Numbered from the stretch's first letter, positions 1 through 11,214 are shown. The stretch: 64,000 bases of DNA from Roseateles sp. XES5 (GCF_020535545.1 NZ_CP084752.1:1781501-1845500), one strand, 5' to 3'. Notes: generated by a model not told the origin, from the letters alone. Program-made: numbers and translations.

Positions 1-1596
1 GCGGACCGAAAGCTGTATCGCGAAGCGATGCAGGCCGAAATCGCGACCATTGCCAATCTCGACGTGATTGAGGGAGACGCCGTCGATCTCGAAGTTGATG
101 GTGGGCACATTGCCGGCGTAGTCTTGAAAGATGGTCGGCGCGTCGCATGCCGTGCCGTGGTCATTACGACCGGGACGTTCCTGCGCGGCCTTATCCATAT
201 CGGCAACGAAAAGATTCCCGCTGGCCGTGTCGGCGAAGAACCATCGCTGGGCCTCTCGGCAACCTTCGAGCGCCTTGGCCTTCGTCTCGGTCGATTGAAG
301 ACCGGAACACCGGCGCGGCTGGACGGGCGGACCATTGACTGGCAATCCATCGGGCGGCAGGCTGCGGATGAGGATCCTGTCCCCTTCTCGTTCATGACGG
401 ATCGCATCACCACGCCGCAGATCGATTGCGGCGTGACCCGCACCACGCCGGCGACCCATCGGATCATCGAGGAGAATATCGGCAAGTCCGCGATGTATTC
501 CGGACAGATCGAGGGTGTTGGCCCACGCTACTGCCCGTCCATCGAGGACAAGATCGTTAAATTCGGCGAGCGTGACGGCCATCAGATCTTCCTGGAGCCC
601 GAGGGTCTTGACGACCATACGGTTTATCCCAATGGCATTTCCACGTCTCTTCCCGCGGATGTGCAAGACGCCTTCATTCGAACGATTCCGGGGCTTGAAG
701 CTGTTCGGATCCTTCAGGCGGGTTATGCCATAGAATATGACCATGTCGACCCGCGTGAGCTGGCGCCGACATTGGAAGTGAAGCGCCAGCCCGGGCTTTT
801 CCTCGCGGGCCAGATCAACGGAACGACCGGCTACGAGGAAGCTGCTGCTCAAGGGCTCGTCGCCGGTCTCAACGCGGCGCGCCGGGCGACGGATGTTGAA
901 GGACATGTTTTCAGTCGGACAGACAGCTATATCGGCGTCATGCTCGACGACTTGACGTCGCGCGGCGTGACCGAACCCTATCGCATGTTTACATCGCGAG
1001 CCGAGTACCGGCTGTCGCTGCGGGCTGACAATGCGGATGTGCGCTTGACCCCGCTCGGTCTGGAACTTGGCCTCGTGAGAGCTGCGCGCGCATCGCGGTT
1101 TGGGAATTGGTCGGGCGAGATGCAGGCGGTGCGCGAGACATTGCAGACCCTCAAGCTTTCCCCCAACGAAGCAGCCGTCCACGGTCTTCGCCTCAACCAG
1201 GACGGGGTTCGCCGCAGCGCATATGACCTGCTGGCCTATCCTGATATCGATTATGCGCGGCTGGTTTCGGTCTGGCCTGAGCAGCTTGGCGCCTTCTCGC
1301 CACGGGTGCGCGATGCCATCGAGATCGAGGCCGGCTATGCGGTCTATATGAACCGGCAGGAAACGGACATCGCTGAAGCCCGTCGTGAGGAAGAGCGCCG
1401 TATCCCGGATGACTTCGATTTTGGAACCCTTCCCGGCCTTTCCATCGAGCTTCGTCAGAAACTGACGGCCGCGCGGCCAGCCAACCTAGCACAAGCGGCG
1501 CGCGTCGACGGCATGACACCGGCCGCCTTGACGCTGCTTCTGGCCTATCTGAAACGCTTGCCGGCAGATCCGGCATCCCGGATTGCACACGCATGA
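1..1596 (+). CDS. mnmG: tRNA uridine-5-carboxymethylaminomethyl modification enzyme MnmG (GidA), 5' end missing
   Basis: With MnmE this FAD-dependent enzyme installs the carboxymethylaminomethyl group on U34 of certain tRNAs. The reading frame is open from the first base ([10 protein letters not shown]), so the gene begins before the window and lacks its N-terminal FAD-binding start. Visible family blocks are [11 protein letters not shown], the GYEEAAAQG segment of the C-terminal FAD-binding half, TSRAEYRL and the helical C-terminal domain. The stop overlaps the rsmG start by four bases (ATGA), as in the classical gidAB pair. Family assignment is very secure. Confidence 0.96.
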   Translation, partial: ADRKLYREAMQAEIATIANLDVIEGDAVDLEVDGGHIAGVVLKDGRRVACRAVVITTGTFLRGLIHIGNEKIPAGRVGEEPSLGLSATFERLGLRLGRLKTGTPARLDGRTIDWQSIGRQAADEDPVPFSFMTDRITTPQIDCGVTRTTPATHRIIEENIGKSAMYSGQIEGVGPRYCPSIEDKIVKFGERDGHQIFLEPEGLDDHTVYPNGISTSLPADVQDAFIRTIPGLEAVRILQAGYAIEYDHVDPRELAPTLEVKRQPGLFLAGQINGTTGYEEAAAQGLVAGLNAARRATDVEGHVFSRTDSYIGVMLDDLTSRGVTEPYRMFTSRAEYRLSLRADNADVRLTPLGLELGLVRAARASRFGNWSGEMQAVRETLQTLKLSPNEAAVHGLRLNQDGVRRSAYDLLAYPDIDYARLVSVWPEQLGAFSPRVRDAIEIEAGYAVYMNRQETDIAEARREEERRIPDDFDFGTLPGLSIELRQKLTAARPANLAQAARVDGMTPAALTLLLAYLKRLPADPASRIAHA

Positions 1597-2225
1597 ATAC
1601 GCTTCCCCGCGAACTCCACGGCCTGAATGTTTCACGTGAAACTGTGGACAGGCTGAACGCCTTTGTTGCGCTTTTCCAGAAATGGGCAAAGGCGATCAAC
1701 TTGGTGGCGCCTTCGACCCTTGCCGAGACTTGGCGCCGGCACGTGGTCGACAGCGCGCAAATCTACGCGCTGCAGCCCGGTGCTCGGACCTGGGTGGATC
1801 TCGGCAGCGGCGGCGGTTTTCCTGGCATCGTCACCGGCATTTTCCTTGCTGGCGAAGGCGATGGATGGGTTCATCTCGTGGAAAGCAACAACAAGAAGGC
1901 CGCGTTTCTACGCACCGCGATTCTTGAAACGGGCGCGCGCGCGTCCGTTCACGCCCTACGAATCGAGGATGCGCCGCAAGTGATCGAGCACTGTGATGCC
2001 ATTTCCGCGCGGGCGCTTGCCGATCTCGACCTTCTCATGGAATTTGGTCTCCCCTGGGTCGAGCGCAATGATAATCTGCGATTTTTCCTGCACAAAGGCC
2101 GGGATTACCAACGCGAAATCGATAAAGCGCTTGGTCGGTGGAGATTCGATCTGGTAAAACATGCCAGCATCGTCGAGCCGGACTCCATCGTGCTCGAAGT
2201 GTCGAAACTTTCGCGAAACCCTTAG
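1593..2225 (+). CDS. rsmG: 16S rRNA (guanine-527-N7)-methyltransferase RsmG (GidB)
   Basis: RsmG methylates G527 of 16S rRNA; loss gives low-level streptomycin resistance in several bacteria. The 210-residue protein has the usual family length. The SAM-binding glycine-rich loop is visible at residues 68-80 ([13 protein letters not shown]). Its start codon overlaps the mnmG stop, and parA follows after 15 bases, so mnmG, rsmG, parA and parB may be one operon. Codons 12-17 carry a parS-like palindrome (separate entry). Confidence 0.96.
   Translation: MNTLPRELHGLNVSRETVDRLNAFVALFQKWAKAINLVAPSTLAETWRRHVVDSAQIYALQPGARTWVDLGSGGGFPGIVTGIFLAGEGDGWVHLVESNNKKAAFLRTAILETGARASVHALRIEDAPQVIEHCDAISARALADLDLLMEFGLPWVERNDNLRFFLHKGRDYQREIDKALGRWRFDLVKHASIVEPDSIVLEVSKLSRNP
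1628..1643. promoter_or_regulatory. parS-like centromere site 1
   Basis: TGTTTCACGTGAAACT matches the known bacterial parS palindrome TGTTTCACGTGAAACA at 15 of 16 positions. It lies inside the rsmG coding sequence, about 600 bp before parA. ParB is expected to load here and spread, and ParA then moves the origin region. Position next to parAB is typical. Assignment rests on motif and context. Confidence 0.8.
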
Positions 2226-2240
2226 GGACTGGCGGCGTCC

Positions 2241-3035
2241 ATGACAGGCGAGAAGAACCGGATCATCACCATTGCGAACCAGAAGGGTGGCGTCGGCAAA
2301 ACGACGACGGCGATCAATCTGGCAACGGCCCTTGCCGCCATCGGCGAGCGCGTCCTGATCGTTGACCTCGATCCGCAGGGCAATGCCAGCACGGGCCTCG
2401 GCATCGACCGGCGCAACCGTGAGCTTTCGTCCTTCGATCTCCTCATCGGCAGCCACAGTGTCGCCGATACGGCGGTGGAAACGGCCGTGCCGAACCTTTC
2501 CATCATTCCCTCGACGATGGACCTGTTGGGTATCGAGATGGAGATCGCCCAGCAGAGCGATCGAGTCTTCCGGCTGAAACGCGCGCTCGCCGCTGCCGAT
2601 GCGCTGTCTTACTCTTACGTGCTGGTCGATTGCCCACCGTCCTTCAACCTCCTGACGATGAATGCTCTGGCGGCCGCCCATTCGGTGCTGGTGCCGCTTC
2701 AGTGCGAATTCTTCGCACTGGAAGGCCTCAGCCAGCTCCTCGAGACGGTCGACCAAGTGCGCCGGACCGTCAATCCGCGGCTCGACATCCAGGGTATCGT
2801 GCTGACGATGTTCGATTCGCGCAACAATCTCGCGCAGCAGGTCGTCAACGATGTGCGCACGCATCTCGGCGAGAAGGTCTATCACACGCTTATTCCCCGC
2901 AATGTGCGGGTTTCCGAGGCGCCGTCCTACGGCAAGCCGGCCATTCTCTACGACCTTAAATGCGCCGGAAGCCAGGCCTATCTCCAGCTTGCTTCCGAAG
3001 TCATCCAGCGTGAACGGCAGCGCAAAGCGGCCTGA
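2241..3035 (+). CDS. parA: Chromosome partitioning ATPase ParA
   Basis: ParA is a Walker-type ATPase that forms a nucleoid-bound gradient and pulls ParB-parS complexes to the new pole. The 264-residue protein has the deviant Walker A motif KGGVGKTTT at residues 15-23 and VDLDPQGN at 41-48. It lacks the N-terminal helix-turn-helix of plasmid-type ParA, as expected for a chromosomal (Soj-type) protein. parB follows after 24 bases. Confidence 0.96.
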   Translation: MTGEKNRIITIANQKGGVGKTTTAINLATALAAIGERVLIVDLDPQGNASTGLGIDRRNRELSSFDLLIGSHSVADTAVETAVPNLSIIPSTMDLLGIEMEIAQQSDRVFRLKRALAAADALSYSYVLVDCPPSFNLLTMNALAAAHSVLVPLQCEFFALEGLSQLLETVDQVRRTVNPRLDIQGIVLTMFDSRNNLAQQVVNDVRTHLGEKVYHTLIPRNVRVSEAPSYGKPAILYDLKCAGSQAYLQLASEVIQRERQRKAA

Positions 3036-3059
3036 ATTCAGTATCCGTGAGTAGAACCG

Positions 3060-3953
3060 ATGAATGAAGACAACTCAAAGCGGCGTCTTGGCCGTGGTCT
3101 TGCCGCCCTGATCGGCGAGATGGACCAGCTTCCGGCCGCGGATGTCGGCGCACAGCCGTCGGTCAATCCGGACCGTCTGGTTCCGATCGAGTTCGTCGGC
3201 CGCAACCCGCGCAACCCGCGCCGCTATTTCGACGAATCGGAACTGCAGGATCTTGCCTCCTCGATCCGCCAGCATGGCATCGTCCAGCCGGTCGTCGTAC
3301 GCACCATCGCGGACAACCGGTATGAAATCATCGCCGGCGAGCGTCGCTGGCGGGCGGCGCAGCTGGCGGGTCTCACAGAGATTCCCGTTATCATTCGCGA
3401 TGTCGACGATCGTACGGCGCTAGAAATCGCCATCGTGGAAAACGTCCAGCGTTCGGACCTCAACCCGCTGGAAGAGGCGATGGGCTACGAGCTGCTGATC
3501 GCCGATCACGGTTACACACAGAACGATCTGGGTGAGATAATCGGCAAGAGCCGCAGCCACGTGGCCAACAGCCTGCGCCTTCTGAAACTGCCGGAGCCCG
3601 TGCGGGACATGCTGGCGTCCGGGACGCTTTCTGCCGGCCACGCCCGGGCACTGGTGCCGACGTCGGATCCGGTGGCGCTTGCCAAGACCATCGTGGCGAA
3701 GGGCATGTCGGTGCGCGATGCCGAGCGTATCGCGCAGAACGACATCAAGGCGCAGAGCGATCCCAATCACGGTCAGCCCGTCGCGCAGAAGGACGACAAG
3801 GATGCCGATACGCTGGCGCTGGAGCGTACGCTGTCGGATGTGCTGGGCCTTGACGTGACGGTCAACCACAAGGGCAATGGCGGCCACCTGCGGATCGCCT
3901 ACAAGACGCTCGAACAGCTTGAAGAAATCTGCCGGCTTCTTGAACGCCGGTAG
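3060..3953 (+). CDS. parB: Chromosome partitioning protein ParB (CTPase, parS-binding)
   Basis: ParB binds parS, hydrolyses CTP and slides as a clamp. The 297-residue protein shows the ParA-stimulating N-terminal segment LGRGLAALIGE (10-20), the CTP-binding motif GERRWRA (93-99), ENVQR (127-131), a helix-turn-helix around 153-176 and a C-terminal dimerisation tail. It follows parA, and three parS-like sites lie within 12 kb. Probable last gene of the mnmG-rsmG-parAB run; no strong terminator is seen in the 15 bases before the convergent holA. Confidence 0.96.
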   Translation: MNEDNSKRRLGRGLAALIGEMDQLPAADVGAQPSVNPDRLVPIEFVGRNPRNPRRYFDESELQDLASSIRQHGIVQPVVVRTIADNRYEIIAGERRWRAAQLAGLTEIPVIIRDVDDRTALEIAIVENVQRSDLNPLEEAMGYELLIADHGYTQNDLGEIIGKSRSHVANSLRLLKLPEPVRDMLASGTLSAGHARALVPTSDPVALAKTIVAKGMSVRDAERIAQNDIKAQSDPNHGQPVAQKDDKDADTLALERTLSDVLGLDVTVNHKGNGGHLRIAYKTLEQLEEICRLLERR

Positions 3954-3968
3954 GATATTTAGCCGGAG

Positions 3969-5003
3969 TCAGCGCCGACCCGACTGAAGCACGGTCGCCA
4001 GCATTGTCTGCATGGCGATCGTATCTTCCAAGGCCGGGCGTTGCCGGCTTTGCAGGATGGCGGATTGCAGCCGCTGTGTTTCCCGGCGAATGGCCGGTCC
4101 CGTCCACGTCTTGAGCGCGTTTTCCACGATCGGCTTGCGCCGGAAGTGCAGGTGGCGGCCGAGCGTCGCCATTGCCTGCGCGGCCGGCGCGCGCTTCTCG
4201 TCCATTTCCGCGCGCATCAGCTCGAGAAGCTGGAACTGCCGCAGGCAGCCCTGCAGCACGAGGAAGACCGGGGTCTTCGAGGAAACGATCTTCTGGATCG
4301 CGTGCAGGAAACCGTCCCGGTCGCCCTTCAGGATCGCGTCGATGGCGTCATCGGTGGAAATCGCGCTGGCATCGCCGACGATCTCTTCCACGTCCTGCTC
4401 TTCGATGAGCGTCTTACCGCGGCAATAGAGGGCAAGCTTGCGCACCTCGTTGCGGGAGGCGAGCCGGTCGCCGCCAATGGTTTCCACGAGGCGTTCCCGG
4501 GCCGCTGGAGAAATTCTGAGGCCCTCGGCGGCGAGTTCCTGATCGATGAGTGCCTGCAAGGCACGGCCGTCGTCCGCGTAACAGGCGATGGCGACGACTT
4601 GGGAATGGGATTCCGCCACCTTGCGAAGCGCCGCACCCTTCTTCAGGTCGCCGGCCTCGATAAGGAGGGTGGAAGGGCCGGCCGGCGTTCCCGCCAGCAT
4701 CTCCAGGGCATCGGAAACCCCCTTTTCGCTGGCGGCATTGCGAATCCAGACGAGGCGATCGCCACCGAAGAGGCCGATGGCGTTCATCTCGTCCATGAGA
4801 CGGCCGGGCTGGCTGCCGATTTCGCCGGCATCGAGCTTCACGACGGAGAAGGCATCCGCAAGATCGACGCCACTGGCGGCGGCAAGCGCAGCGGCGCGTT
4901 CCGATACGAGGCCACGGTCTGGCCCGTAGACGAGGAACAGCCGCACGGGCAGAGGCTTCCGCTTCAGGAAGGCATCGAACTCGTGCGACTTGACCTCTGC
5001 CAT
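3969..5003 (-). CDS. holA: DNA polymerase III subunit delta HolA
   Basis: HolA is the clamp-loader wrench that opens the beta clamp. Start chosen at the ATG giving MAEVKSHEFDAFL, seven bases after the lptE stop; an upstream in-frame ATG would overlap lptE. The product is 344 residues, normal for the family, with the N-terminal AAA-like fold (LVYGPDRGLVSERA) lacking a functional Walker A, as usual for delta. It is co-oriented with leuS and lptE and is probably translated from their message. Confidence 0.93.
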   Translation of the reverse strand: MAEVKSHEFDAFLKRKPLPVRLFLVYGPDRGLVSERAAALAAASGVDLADAFSVVKLDAGEIGSQPGRLMDEMNAIGLFGGDRLVWIRNAASEKGVSDALEMLAGTPAGPSTLLIEAGDLKKGAALRKVAESHSQVVAIACYADDGRALQALIDQELAAEGLRISPAARERLVETIGGDRLASRNEVRKLALYCRGKTLIEEQDVEEIVGDASAISTDDAIDAILKGDRDGFLHAIQKIVSSKTPVFLVLQGCLRQFQLLELMRAEMDEKRAPAAQAMATLGRHLHFRRKPIVENALKTWTGPAIRRETQRLQSAILQSRQRPALEDTIAMQTMLATVLQSGRR

Positions 5004-5010
5004 AGCCGGC

Positions 5011-5535
5011 TCAGCGACGAGCGAGCGCCGTCGCGACATCCGCGCGGATCAGCTCGGCAAGCTCACGCGCGCCACGGTTTTCCGCATCGCGCTTTGCGCG
5101 AAGCTTGGCGAATTCCTGCGGCGAGAAATCGACGACGGCAACGGCCGAGCGCTTGCCGGAGGTGATCGTTTCGCCGGAGTCTGACTTCGTGAGGTTATAG
5201 TCCGCCGTAACGATGACGCGGCCGGCGCGATCGATGTCCGTCGTGACGTCGTTCAGAACGCCAACGGTCTTGACGCTTACGTCCATCTCCAGGTGATAGG
5301 CAGCAGACTGGGTTTCGCCGGCGCCGCCGCTGAAGAGGAAGATCAGGTCGTTGCGGACCTGCTGCTCCACGCGGTCGTCCGCCTCGGAAATGGAAACGGA
5401 GGCAAGTTTGCCCTCTGTGCCGCTTTCGGTGGAATAGAGCGGCCGCACCTGGCAGCCGGCGAGCGCGCCGACAAGCGCGATGCCGGCGAGCACCTTGACG
5501 AGCCGCGGAAGGCCGATTCCGTCAGACAACAACAT
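5011..5535 (-). CDS. lptE: LPS assembly lipoprotein LptE
   Basis: LptE plugs the outer-membrane LptD barrel that inserts lipopolysaccharide. The 174-residue protein has a hydrophobic signal segment ending in a lipobox LAGC (about residues 25-28), so the mature protein starts at the Cys and is acylated. The start overlaps the leuS stop by 14 bases. The position leuS-lptE-holA is conserved in many Proteobacteria, which supports the call since LptE diverges quickly. Confidence 0.9.
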   Translation of the reverse strand: MLLSDGIGLPRLVKVLAGIALVGALAGCQVRPLYSTESGTEGKLASVSISEADDRVEQQVRNDLIFLFSGGAGETQSAAYHLEMDVSVKTVGVLNDVTTDIDRAGRVIVTADYNLTKSDSGETITSGKRSAVAVVDFSPQEFAKLRAKRDAENRGARELAELIRADVATALARR

Positions 5536-8152
5536 TCACGATCCTCTGCGGTACGACGATGATCTTCTTGGGGTGTTGGCCGGCAAGCACAGCCTGAACC
5601 GCCTCGAGCGCGAGCACGGCCTGTTCGACCGCACTCTGGTCCGCATCGCGGGCGATTGTCAAATCCGCGCGCTTCTTGCCGTTGATCTGCACGGGCAGCG
5701 TGATCTCGTTTTCGGCAACCAGCCGGTCCTCGTAGGCGGGCCAGCCGGCCGTGGCGACGAGACCTTCGCCACCGATTTCGCGCCAGCACTCTTCCGAAAG
5801 ATGGGGCGTCATCGGCGCGACGATGCGAATGAGGATGCCGACGGCCTCGCGCAGCGCGGAAACCAGTTCCGGCGCTGCCTTGCCGCTTGCCGCGGTGGCC
5901 AGCGGGGCCGCCAGCGCGTTGACGAATTCGTAGATGCGCGCGACGGCCTTGTTGAAGGCGAGCTTGTCGTAATCGCCCTGCACGGCCTTCAAGGTCTTGT
6001 GGGCGATCTGCGAGACGGTGAGCGCTTCGCCGTCCGTGCCCGGGCGGCTTTCGGCGCCCCTCAGCACCGGCGCGGCTTCCGAGACGAGACGCCAGACGCG
6101 CTGGACGAAGCGGTGTGCGCCTTCGACGCCGGCTTCCGACCAGATGACGTCACGGTCCGGCGGAGAGTCGGACAGAACGAAGAAGCGGGCCGTATCGGCG
6201 CCGTAGGAGGCGATGATATCGTCGGGATCGACGACGTTCTTCTTCGACTTCGACATCTTTTCGATCGAGCCGATGGCGATTTCTTCGCCGGATTCGAGAT
6301 GCAGCGCACGGCGCTTGCCGTCGACATCCTCGATGCGGATCTCGGCCGGCGTCACCCATTCGCGCTTGCCGTCGACGGCGCGGCTATAGGTTTCATGCAC
6401 GACCATGCCCTGCGTGAAGAGACCCTTGAAGGGTTCCTTCAGGTCGAGATGGCCTGCGACCTGCATGGCGCGGGTGAAGAAGCGCGAATAGAGCAGGTGC
6501 AGGATCGCATGCTCGATGCCGCCGATATACTGGTCGACCGGCAGCCAGGCATTCGCGGCGGCCGGGTCCGTCGGGTCGTTTTCCCACGGCGCGGTGAAGC
6601 GGGCGAAGTACCAGGACGAATCGACGAAGGTGTCCATCGTATCCGTCTCGCGGCGCGCGTCCTTGCCGCAATGCGGGCAGGCGACGTGGCGCCAGGTCGG
6701 ATGACGGTCGAGCGGGTTGCCCGGCTTGTCGAAGGTGACGTCGTCGGGCAGCTTGACCGGCAGGTCGGCCTTCGGCACGGGAACCACGCCGCAGTCCTCG
6801 CAATGGATGACCGGGATCGGGCAGCCCCAGTAGCGCTGGCGCGAAATGCCCCAGTCGCGCAGGCGGAAGTTCACCTTGCGCTCGCCCACGGGCGCATTGC
6901 CCAGCGTGGCCGCCGTGAGGCGCCTTGCGACCTCCTCGAAGGCTTCCTCCGTGCCGAGGCCGTCGAGGAAGCGGGAATTGATCATCACGCCGTCGCCGAC
7001 ATAGGCCTCGTCGGCAATGGCGAAGGTGGCGGCATCGCCGTCCTTCGGCATGACGACGGGCACGACCGGCAGGTCGTATTTGCGGGCGAAGTCGAGGTCG
7101 CGCTGGTCGCCGGAGGGGCAGCCGAAAATGGCGCCCGTGCCGTAATCCATCAGCACGAAGTTCGCGATATAGACCGGCAGCTCCCAGCTGGGATCGAAGG
7201 GATGGCGGACGCGCAGGCCCGTATCCATGCCCTTCTTCTCGGCGGTTTCGAGCGCGGCGAGCGAGGTGCCGGCACGGCGGCATTCCTCGCAGAACGCCAT
7301 GATCTCGGCGTTCTTGGCGGAGACGTCCCTGGCCAGCGGATGATCGGCCGAGATCGCCAGGAACGAGGCGCCGAACAGCGTGTCGGGACGGGTCGTGTAG
7401 ACGGTGACGTCCTTCTCGCCCGTCAGGCCGGCAGCGTCGGCGATTTCCCAGCGGACCAGCATGCCTTCGGAGCGACCGATCCAGTTCTTCTGCATCAACC
7501 GGACCTTTTCCGGCCACTGGTCGAGGGTCTCGAGCGAATCGAGCAGGTCCTGGCTGAAGTCGGTGATGCGGAAGAACCATTGGGTCAGTTCACGCTTCTC
7601 GACCAGGGCGCCGGAGCGCCAGCCGCGGCCGTCGATCACCTGCTCATTGGCCAGCACGGTCTGGTCCACCGGGTCCCAGTTCACGACCTGGGTGCGGCGC
7701 TCGGCGATGCCCTTCTCCAGCATCTTCAGGAACAGCCACTGGTTCCACTTGTAGTACTCGGGCTGGCAGGTGGCAATTTCGCGCGACCAGTCGATCGCCA
7801 GGCCCATGGCCTGCATCTGCGACTTCATGTAGGCGATATTCGAGTAGGTCCACTGTGCCGGCGGCACCTTGCCCTTCATGGCGGCGTTCTCGGCCGGCAG
7901 GCCGAAGGCGTCCCAGCCCATGGGCATGAGCACGTTGAAACCACGGGCACGCTTGTAGCGGGCGACGACGTCGCCCATCGCGTAGTTGCGCACATGGCCC
8001 ATATGGATGCGGCCCGAGGGATAGGGGAACATCTCGAGGACGTAGTACTTTTCGCGCGGATCGTCGTTCTTGGTCAGGAAGACGCTGTCGTCATTCCATT
8101 TTGCCTGCCAGCGGGGTTCGGCATCGCGCGGATTGTAACGTTCGGTGGCCAT
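5522..8152 (-). CDS. leuS: Leucyl-tRNA synthetase LeuS (mosaic gene)
   Basis: LeuRS charges tRNA-Leu and edits misacylated products. The ATG giving [10 protein letters not shown] is the family start; the 876-residue length is normal. HMGH is at residues 50-53, and KMSKS lies in the C-terminal half ([12 protein letters not shown]). The C terminus [10 protein letters not shown] is rhizobial. Residues about 72-186 are unlike Rhizobiaceae Leu[15 protein letters not shown] and [16 protein letters not shown] are the wording of Burkholderiales enzymes, and CTG and GTG codons dominate there. Editing and catalytic blocks look intact, so the enzyme may well work. Confidence 0.96.
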   Translation of the reverse strand: MATERYNPRDAEPRWQAKWNDDSVFLTKNDDPREKYYVLEMFPYPSGRIHMGHVRNYAMGDVVARYKRARGFNVLMPMGWDAFGLPAENAAMKGKVPPAQWTYSNIAYMKSQMQAMGLAIDWSREIATCQPEYYKWNQWLFLKMLEKGIAERRTQVVNWDPVDQTVLANEQVIDGRGWRSGALVEKRELTQWFFRITDFSQDLLDSLETLDQWPEKVRLMQKNWIGRSEGMLVRWEIADAAGLTGEKDVTVYTTRPDTLFGASFLAISADHPLARDVSAKNAEIMAFCEECRRAGTSLAALETAEKKGMDTGLRVRHPFDPSWELPVYIANFVLMDYGTGAIFGCPSGDQRDLDFARKYDLPVVPVVMPKDGDAATFAIADEAYVGDGVMINSRFLDGLGTEEAFEEVARRLTAATLGNAPVGERKVNFRLRDWGISRQRYWGCPIPVIHCEDCGVVPVPKADLPVKLPDDVTFDKPGNPLDRHPTWRHVACPHCGKDARRETDTMDTFVDSSWYFARFTAPWENDPTDPAAANAWLPVDQYIGGIEHAILHLLYSRFFTRAMQVAGHLDLKEPFKGLFTQGMVVHETYSRAVDGKREWVTPAEIRIEDVDGKRRALHLESGEEIAIGSIEKMSKSKKNVVDPDDIIASYGADTARFFVLSDSPPDRDVIWSEAGVEGAHRFVQRVWRLVSEAAPVLRGAESRPGTDGEALTVSQIAHKTLKAVQGDYDKLAFNKAVARIYEFVNALAAPLATAASGKAAPELVSALREAVGILIRIVAPMTPHLSEECWREIGGEGLVATAGWPAYEDRLVAENEITLPVQINGKKRADLTIARDADQSAVEQAVLALEAVQAVLAGQHPKKIIVVPQRIVNVVV
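7595..7940 (-). other. Betaproteobacteria-like patch inside leuS
   Basis: Over roughly 115 codons, read on the minus strand, the codons shift to CTG, GTG and CCC, and the protein matches what I know of Burkholderiales LeuS ([41 protein letters not shown]) rather than Rhizobiaceae LeuS, which has ERGVHPASWTY and a YYQ.QQHLFLDF type block. Both edges fall in stretches conserved between the two groups, so exact breakpoints cannot be given. Confidence 0.75.
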
Positions 8153-8362
8153 GTCTTTGATGTTCCGGAAGTCTTTTGGAGGTTTTGGCGGGCGGTTCGC
8201 CCATGCGAATATGGTGCCGAGACCTTCATCATGAAACCGCCGGAGCGTCAAGTTTTCCGGTCCCGCGCGGGCTGGCGCTTGGCAAGCGGCGCCGTTTTCG
8301 CTAGGTGCGGGAAACGGCCGCACGCTCGCGCGTGTCCCTATTTTCGCCGATGGAGAATGACC

Positions 8363-9022
8363 ATGCAGCTTCAGGACCGTCTCGACGAGGTTCGCAACCG
8401 GATGGGCAAGGCGGCGGCGGAAGCCGGCCGGAAGCCGGAAGCGGTCACGCTCGTCGCTGTGTCGAAGACTTTCGATGCGGACGCCATTCGTCCCGCCATC
8501 GCCGCAGGCCAGCGTGTCTTCGGCGAGAACCGCGTCCAGGAGGCGCAGGGCAAGTGGCCGACGCTTCGGGACGAGACGGCCGGCATCGAACTGCATCTGA
8601 TCGGACCGCTGCAGTCCAACAAGGCAGCGGAGGCGGTGGCGCTGTTCGACGTCATTGAGACGGTCGACCGGGAGAAGATCGCGCGGGCGATTGCCGCGGA
8701 GATGACGCGGCAGGCACGCGCGGTGCGGCTTTATGTCCAGGTCAATACCGGGCTGGAGCCGCAGAAGGCCGGCATTGCGCCCGACGATACGGTCGCCTTC
8801 GTTTCCTTCTGCCGCGACGAGCTCGGCCTCACCGTCGAGGGGCTGATGTGCATTCCCCCTGCGGACGAAAATCCCGGCCCGCATTTCGCGCTCCTCGGCA
8901 AGCTTGCGGCGCGCTGCAATCTCGACAAGCTGTCGATGGGCATGTCGGGCGACTATGATGTCGCCATCGGCTTGGGTGCGACGAGCGTTCGCGTCGGTTC
9001 GGCGATTTTCGGCACGCGCTGA
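8363..9022 (+). CDS. YggS/PROSC family pyridoxal-phosphate homeostasis protein
   Basis: This family binds PLP in a TIM-barrel without known catalysis and keeps free PLP and keto-acid pools in balance. The 219-residue protein contains LVAVSKTF with the PLP lysine near residue 37, [22 protein letters not shown] and [27 protein letters not shown]. Of two close ATGs (8357, 8363) the second is chosen because GGAG at 8352 then has a seven-base spacing. It is divergent from leuS across a 210-bp gap. Confidence 0.93.
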   Translation: MQLQDRLDEVRNRMGKAAAEAGRKPEAVTLVAVSKTFDADAIRPAIAAGQRVFGENRVQEAQGKWPTLRDETAGIELHLIGPLQSNKAAEAVALFDVIETVDREKIARAIAAEMTRQARAVRLYVQVNTGLEPQKAGIAPDDTVAFVSFCRDELGLTVEGLMCIPPADENPGPHFALLGKLAARCNLDKLSMGMSGDYDVAIGLGATSVRVGSAIFGTR

Positions 9023-9156
9023 TCCCGGCTTGACGAAGCGCAAGGGCGGGCCGGCCCGTTTCAGGCTTTCGTCTGGCTTTGCGGAAGGAGCGCCCTCCCC
9101 TATTCTCCCTGCTGGAGGAACCGGCCGCCTGGCGGCCGGGCATGCGGGAGGATGCG

Positions 9157-11055
9157 ATGCAAAAGACCTATGCCGAGACCTATCGCGCCTGGCAGGATGA
9201 CCCCGAGGGGCACTGGGCGGAGGTGGCGGAGGCCATCGAGTGGTACGAGAAACCGGGCCGGATTTTCGATGGCGAACAGGGCGTCTACGGGCGCTGGTTT
9301 CCCGATGCGACGGGCAATACCTGCCACAACTGCGTCGACCGGCATGTGGCGGCGGGGCGCGGGGGCGATGCGGCGCTGATCTACGACAGTCCCGTCACCG
9401 GTCGCAAGGCGCGATACAGTTATGCCGATCTCCTGGCGCGGGTGAACGCCATGGCGGCGGTGCTGGTCGACCAGGGCGTCGAAAAGGGTGACCGGGTCAT
9501 CCTCTACATGCCGATGATCCCCGAGGCGATTTTTGCCATGCTGGCCTGCGCGCGGATCGGCGCCATCCATTCGGTCGTCTTCGGCGGGTTCGCCGCCAGC
9601 GAGCTTGCCGCGCGCATCGACGATTCGCGGGCGAAGCTTGTCGTCAGCGCAAGCTGCGGCATCGAGCCCAACCGGGTGGTCGCCTACAAGCCGTTGCTCG
9701 ATGCGGCCGTCGCGCTTGCCGGCCACAAGCCGGAACGGTGTCTCGTGCTGCAGCGGCCGGAACTCGCCGCGGATCTTGCGGCGGGCCGCGACGTCGACCT
9801 GGGGGCCGCGCTGGCCGCGGCCACCGGACGGACGGTGCCCTGCGCGCCGCTGGCCGCCACCGATCCGCTCTACATTCTTTACACCTCGGGCACGACCGGC
9901 CAGCCGAAGGGCGTCATCCGCGACAATGGTGGGCATATGGTGGCCCTCGCCTGGTCGATGCGCGCGATCTACGGCGTCGCCCCCGGCGAGGTCTATTGGG
10001 CGGCTTCCGATATCGGCTGGGTCGTCGGCCATTCCTATATCGTCTATGCGCCGCTGCTGAACGGCAGCACGACGGTGCTCTATGAAGGCAAGCCGGTCGG
10101 CACGCCGGATGCCGGGGCTTTCTGGCGCGTGGTCGAGGACTACAAGGTTTCCGTGCTCTTCACCGCGCCGACGGCCTTCCGCGCCATCCGCAAGGAGGAT
10201 CCGGAAGGCGCGCTCGTGAAACACTACGACCTTTCCAGCCTGCGGGCGCTGTTCCTCGCCGGCGAGCGCGCCGACCCGGAAACGCTTCGCTGGGCGGAAG
10301 AGGTCCTCGGCGTGCCGGTCATCGATCACTGGTGGCAGACGGAAACAGGTTGGACGATCGCCGGCAACCCGCTCGGCCTCGGCCGGCTTCCGGTGAAACA
10401 CGGTTCGCCCACCGTGCCGATGCCCGGCTACGATCTGCAGGTGCTCGACGACGCGGGCTATCCGGTGCCATCGGGCACGCTCGGCAATATCGCGCTGAAA
10501 CTTCCCCTTCCCCCCGGGTGCCTGACGACCTTCTGGAATGCCGACGAACGTTTCCGTTCGGCCTGCCTGTCGGAATTTCCCGGCTACTACAAGACGGCCG
10601 ATGCCGGCTATGTCGACGAGGACGGGTATGTCTTCGTGATGGCGCGCACGGATGACATCATCAATGTCGCCGGTCACCGGCTTTCGACCGGGGCGATGGA
10701 AGAGGTCTGCGCCAGCCACCCGGATGTCGCCGAATGCGCGGTCATCGGTGTCGCCGACGGCCTGAAGGGACAATTGCCGGCCGGCTTCCTCGTTTTGAAG
10801 AGCGGTGTTTCACGTGAATCATCGCTCGTCGAGCAGGAGGTGGTGGCGCTGGTGCGCGAGCGCATCGGCCCGGTCGCCGCCTTCAAGACGGCGATCTGCG
10901 TGAAGCGCCTGCCGAAGACGCGCTCCGGGAAAATCCTGCGCGGCACGATGCAGAAGATCGCCGATCGGGAGGACTGGAAGATGCCGGCCACCATCGACGA
11001 TCCGGTAATCCTCGATGAAATCGCCGAGGCGCTGGCGGGCCGGCGGATCGTCTGA
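9157..11055 (+). CDS. prpE: Propionyl-CoA synthetase-like AMP-forming acyl-CoA synthetase (PrpE)
   Basis: The enzyme activates a short acid, probably propionate, to its CoA ester through an acyl-adenylate. The ATG at 9157 has GGGAG six bases upstream; the product is 632 residues, closer to PrpE (~630) than to Acs (~650). Core motifs are [21 protein letters not shown] and the C-terminal [10 protein letters not shown] lysine that is regulated by acetylation in this family. WTIAGNP after WWQTETG is PrpE-like. Substrate is inferred. A parS-like site lies in the coding sequence at 10806. Confidence 0.88.
   Translation: MQKTYAETYRAWQDDPEGHWAEVAEAIEWYEKPGRIFDGEQGVYGRWFPDATGNTCHNCVDRHVAAGRGGDAALIYDSPVTGRKARYSYADLLARVNAMAAVLVDQGVEKGDRVILYMPMIPEAIFAMLACARIGAIHSVVFGGFAASELAARIDDSRAKLVVSASCGIEPNRVVAYKPLLDAAVALAGHKPERCLVLQRPELAADLAAGRDVDLGAALAAATGRTVPCAPLAATDPLYILYTSGTTGQPKGVIRDNGGHMVALAWSMRAIYGVAPGEVYWAASDIGWVVGHSYIVYAPLLNGSTTVLYEGKPVGTPDAGAFWRVVEDYKVSVLFTAPTAFRAIRKEDPEGALVKHYDLSSLRALFLAGERADPETLRWAEEVLGVPVIDHWWQTETGWTIAGNPLGLGRLPVKHGSPTVPMPGYDLQVLDDAGYPVPSGTLGNIALKLPLPPGCLTTFWNADERFRSACLSEFPGYYKTADAGYVDEDGYVFVMARTDDIINVAGHRLSTGAMEEVCASHPDVAECAVIGVADGLKGQLPAGFLVLKSGVSRESSLVEQEVVALVRERIGPVAAFKTAICVKRLPKTRSGKILRGTMQKIADREDWKMPATIDDPVILDEIAEALAGRRIV
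10806..10821. promoter_or_regulatory. parS-like centromere site 2
   Basis: TGTTTCACGTGAATCA differs from the 16-bp parS consensus at one position. It is embedded in the prpE coding sequence, about 7 kb from parB. A second site within ~10 kb of parAB fits the usual clustering near the origin. Confidence 0.7.
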
Positions 11056-11160
11056 CGCTTCAGGGGCGCGTTTCCCCGGCCCCCGCCGGGGCTGGGCCTG
11101 ACCGGCCATGGGGCGCGTGCTCTTAGATATCGGGTCGAGCCGGGGAATGAGGCCGCCAAC

Positions 11161-11192
11161 AAAAAACCCGGCTGCGGAGCAGCCGGGTTTTG
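11161..11192 (-). terminator. Bidirectional terminator between prpE and trcR
   Basis: A 12-bp perfect stem (AAACCCGGCTGC / GCAGCCGGGTTT) with a GGA loop is centred at 11177. Read on the minus strand it is followed by TTTTTTGTT, so it mainly ends trcR; the plus-strand side has a weaker TTTT tail for prpE. Confidence 0.85.
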
Positions 11193-11214
11193 ATCCTTTG
11201 CGATGAAACGTCGC

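Noticed and set aside
5480..9022. A 1,180-codon open frame on + antisense to leuS
   Set aside because: Only the last 220 codons (the YggS-type protein) are real; the rest mirrors leuS codons, with no family signal, as is common in GC-rich genomes.
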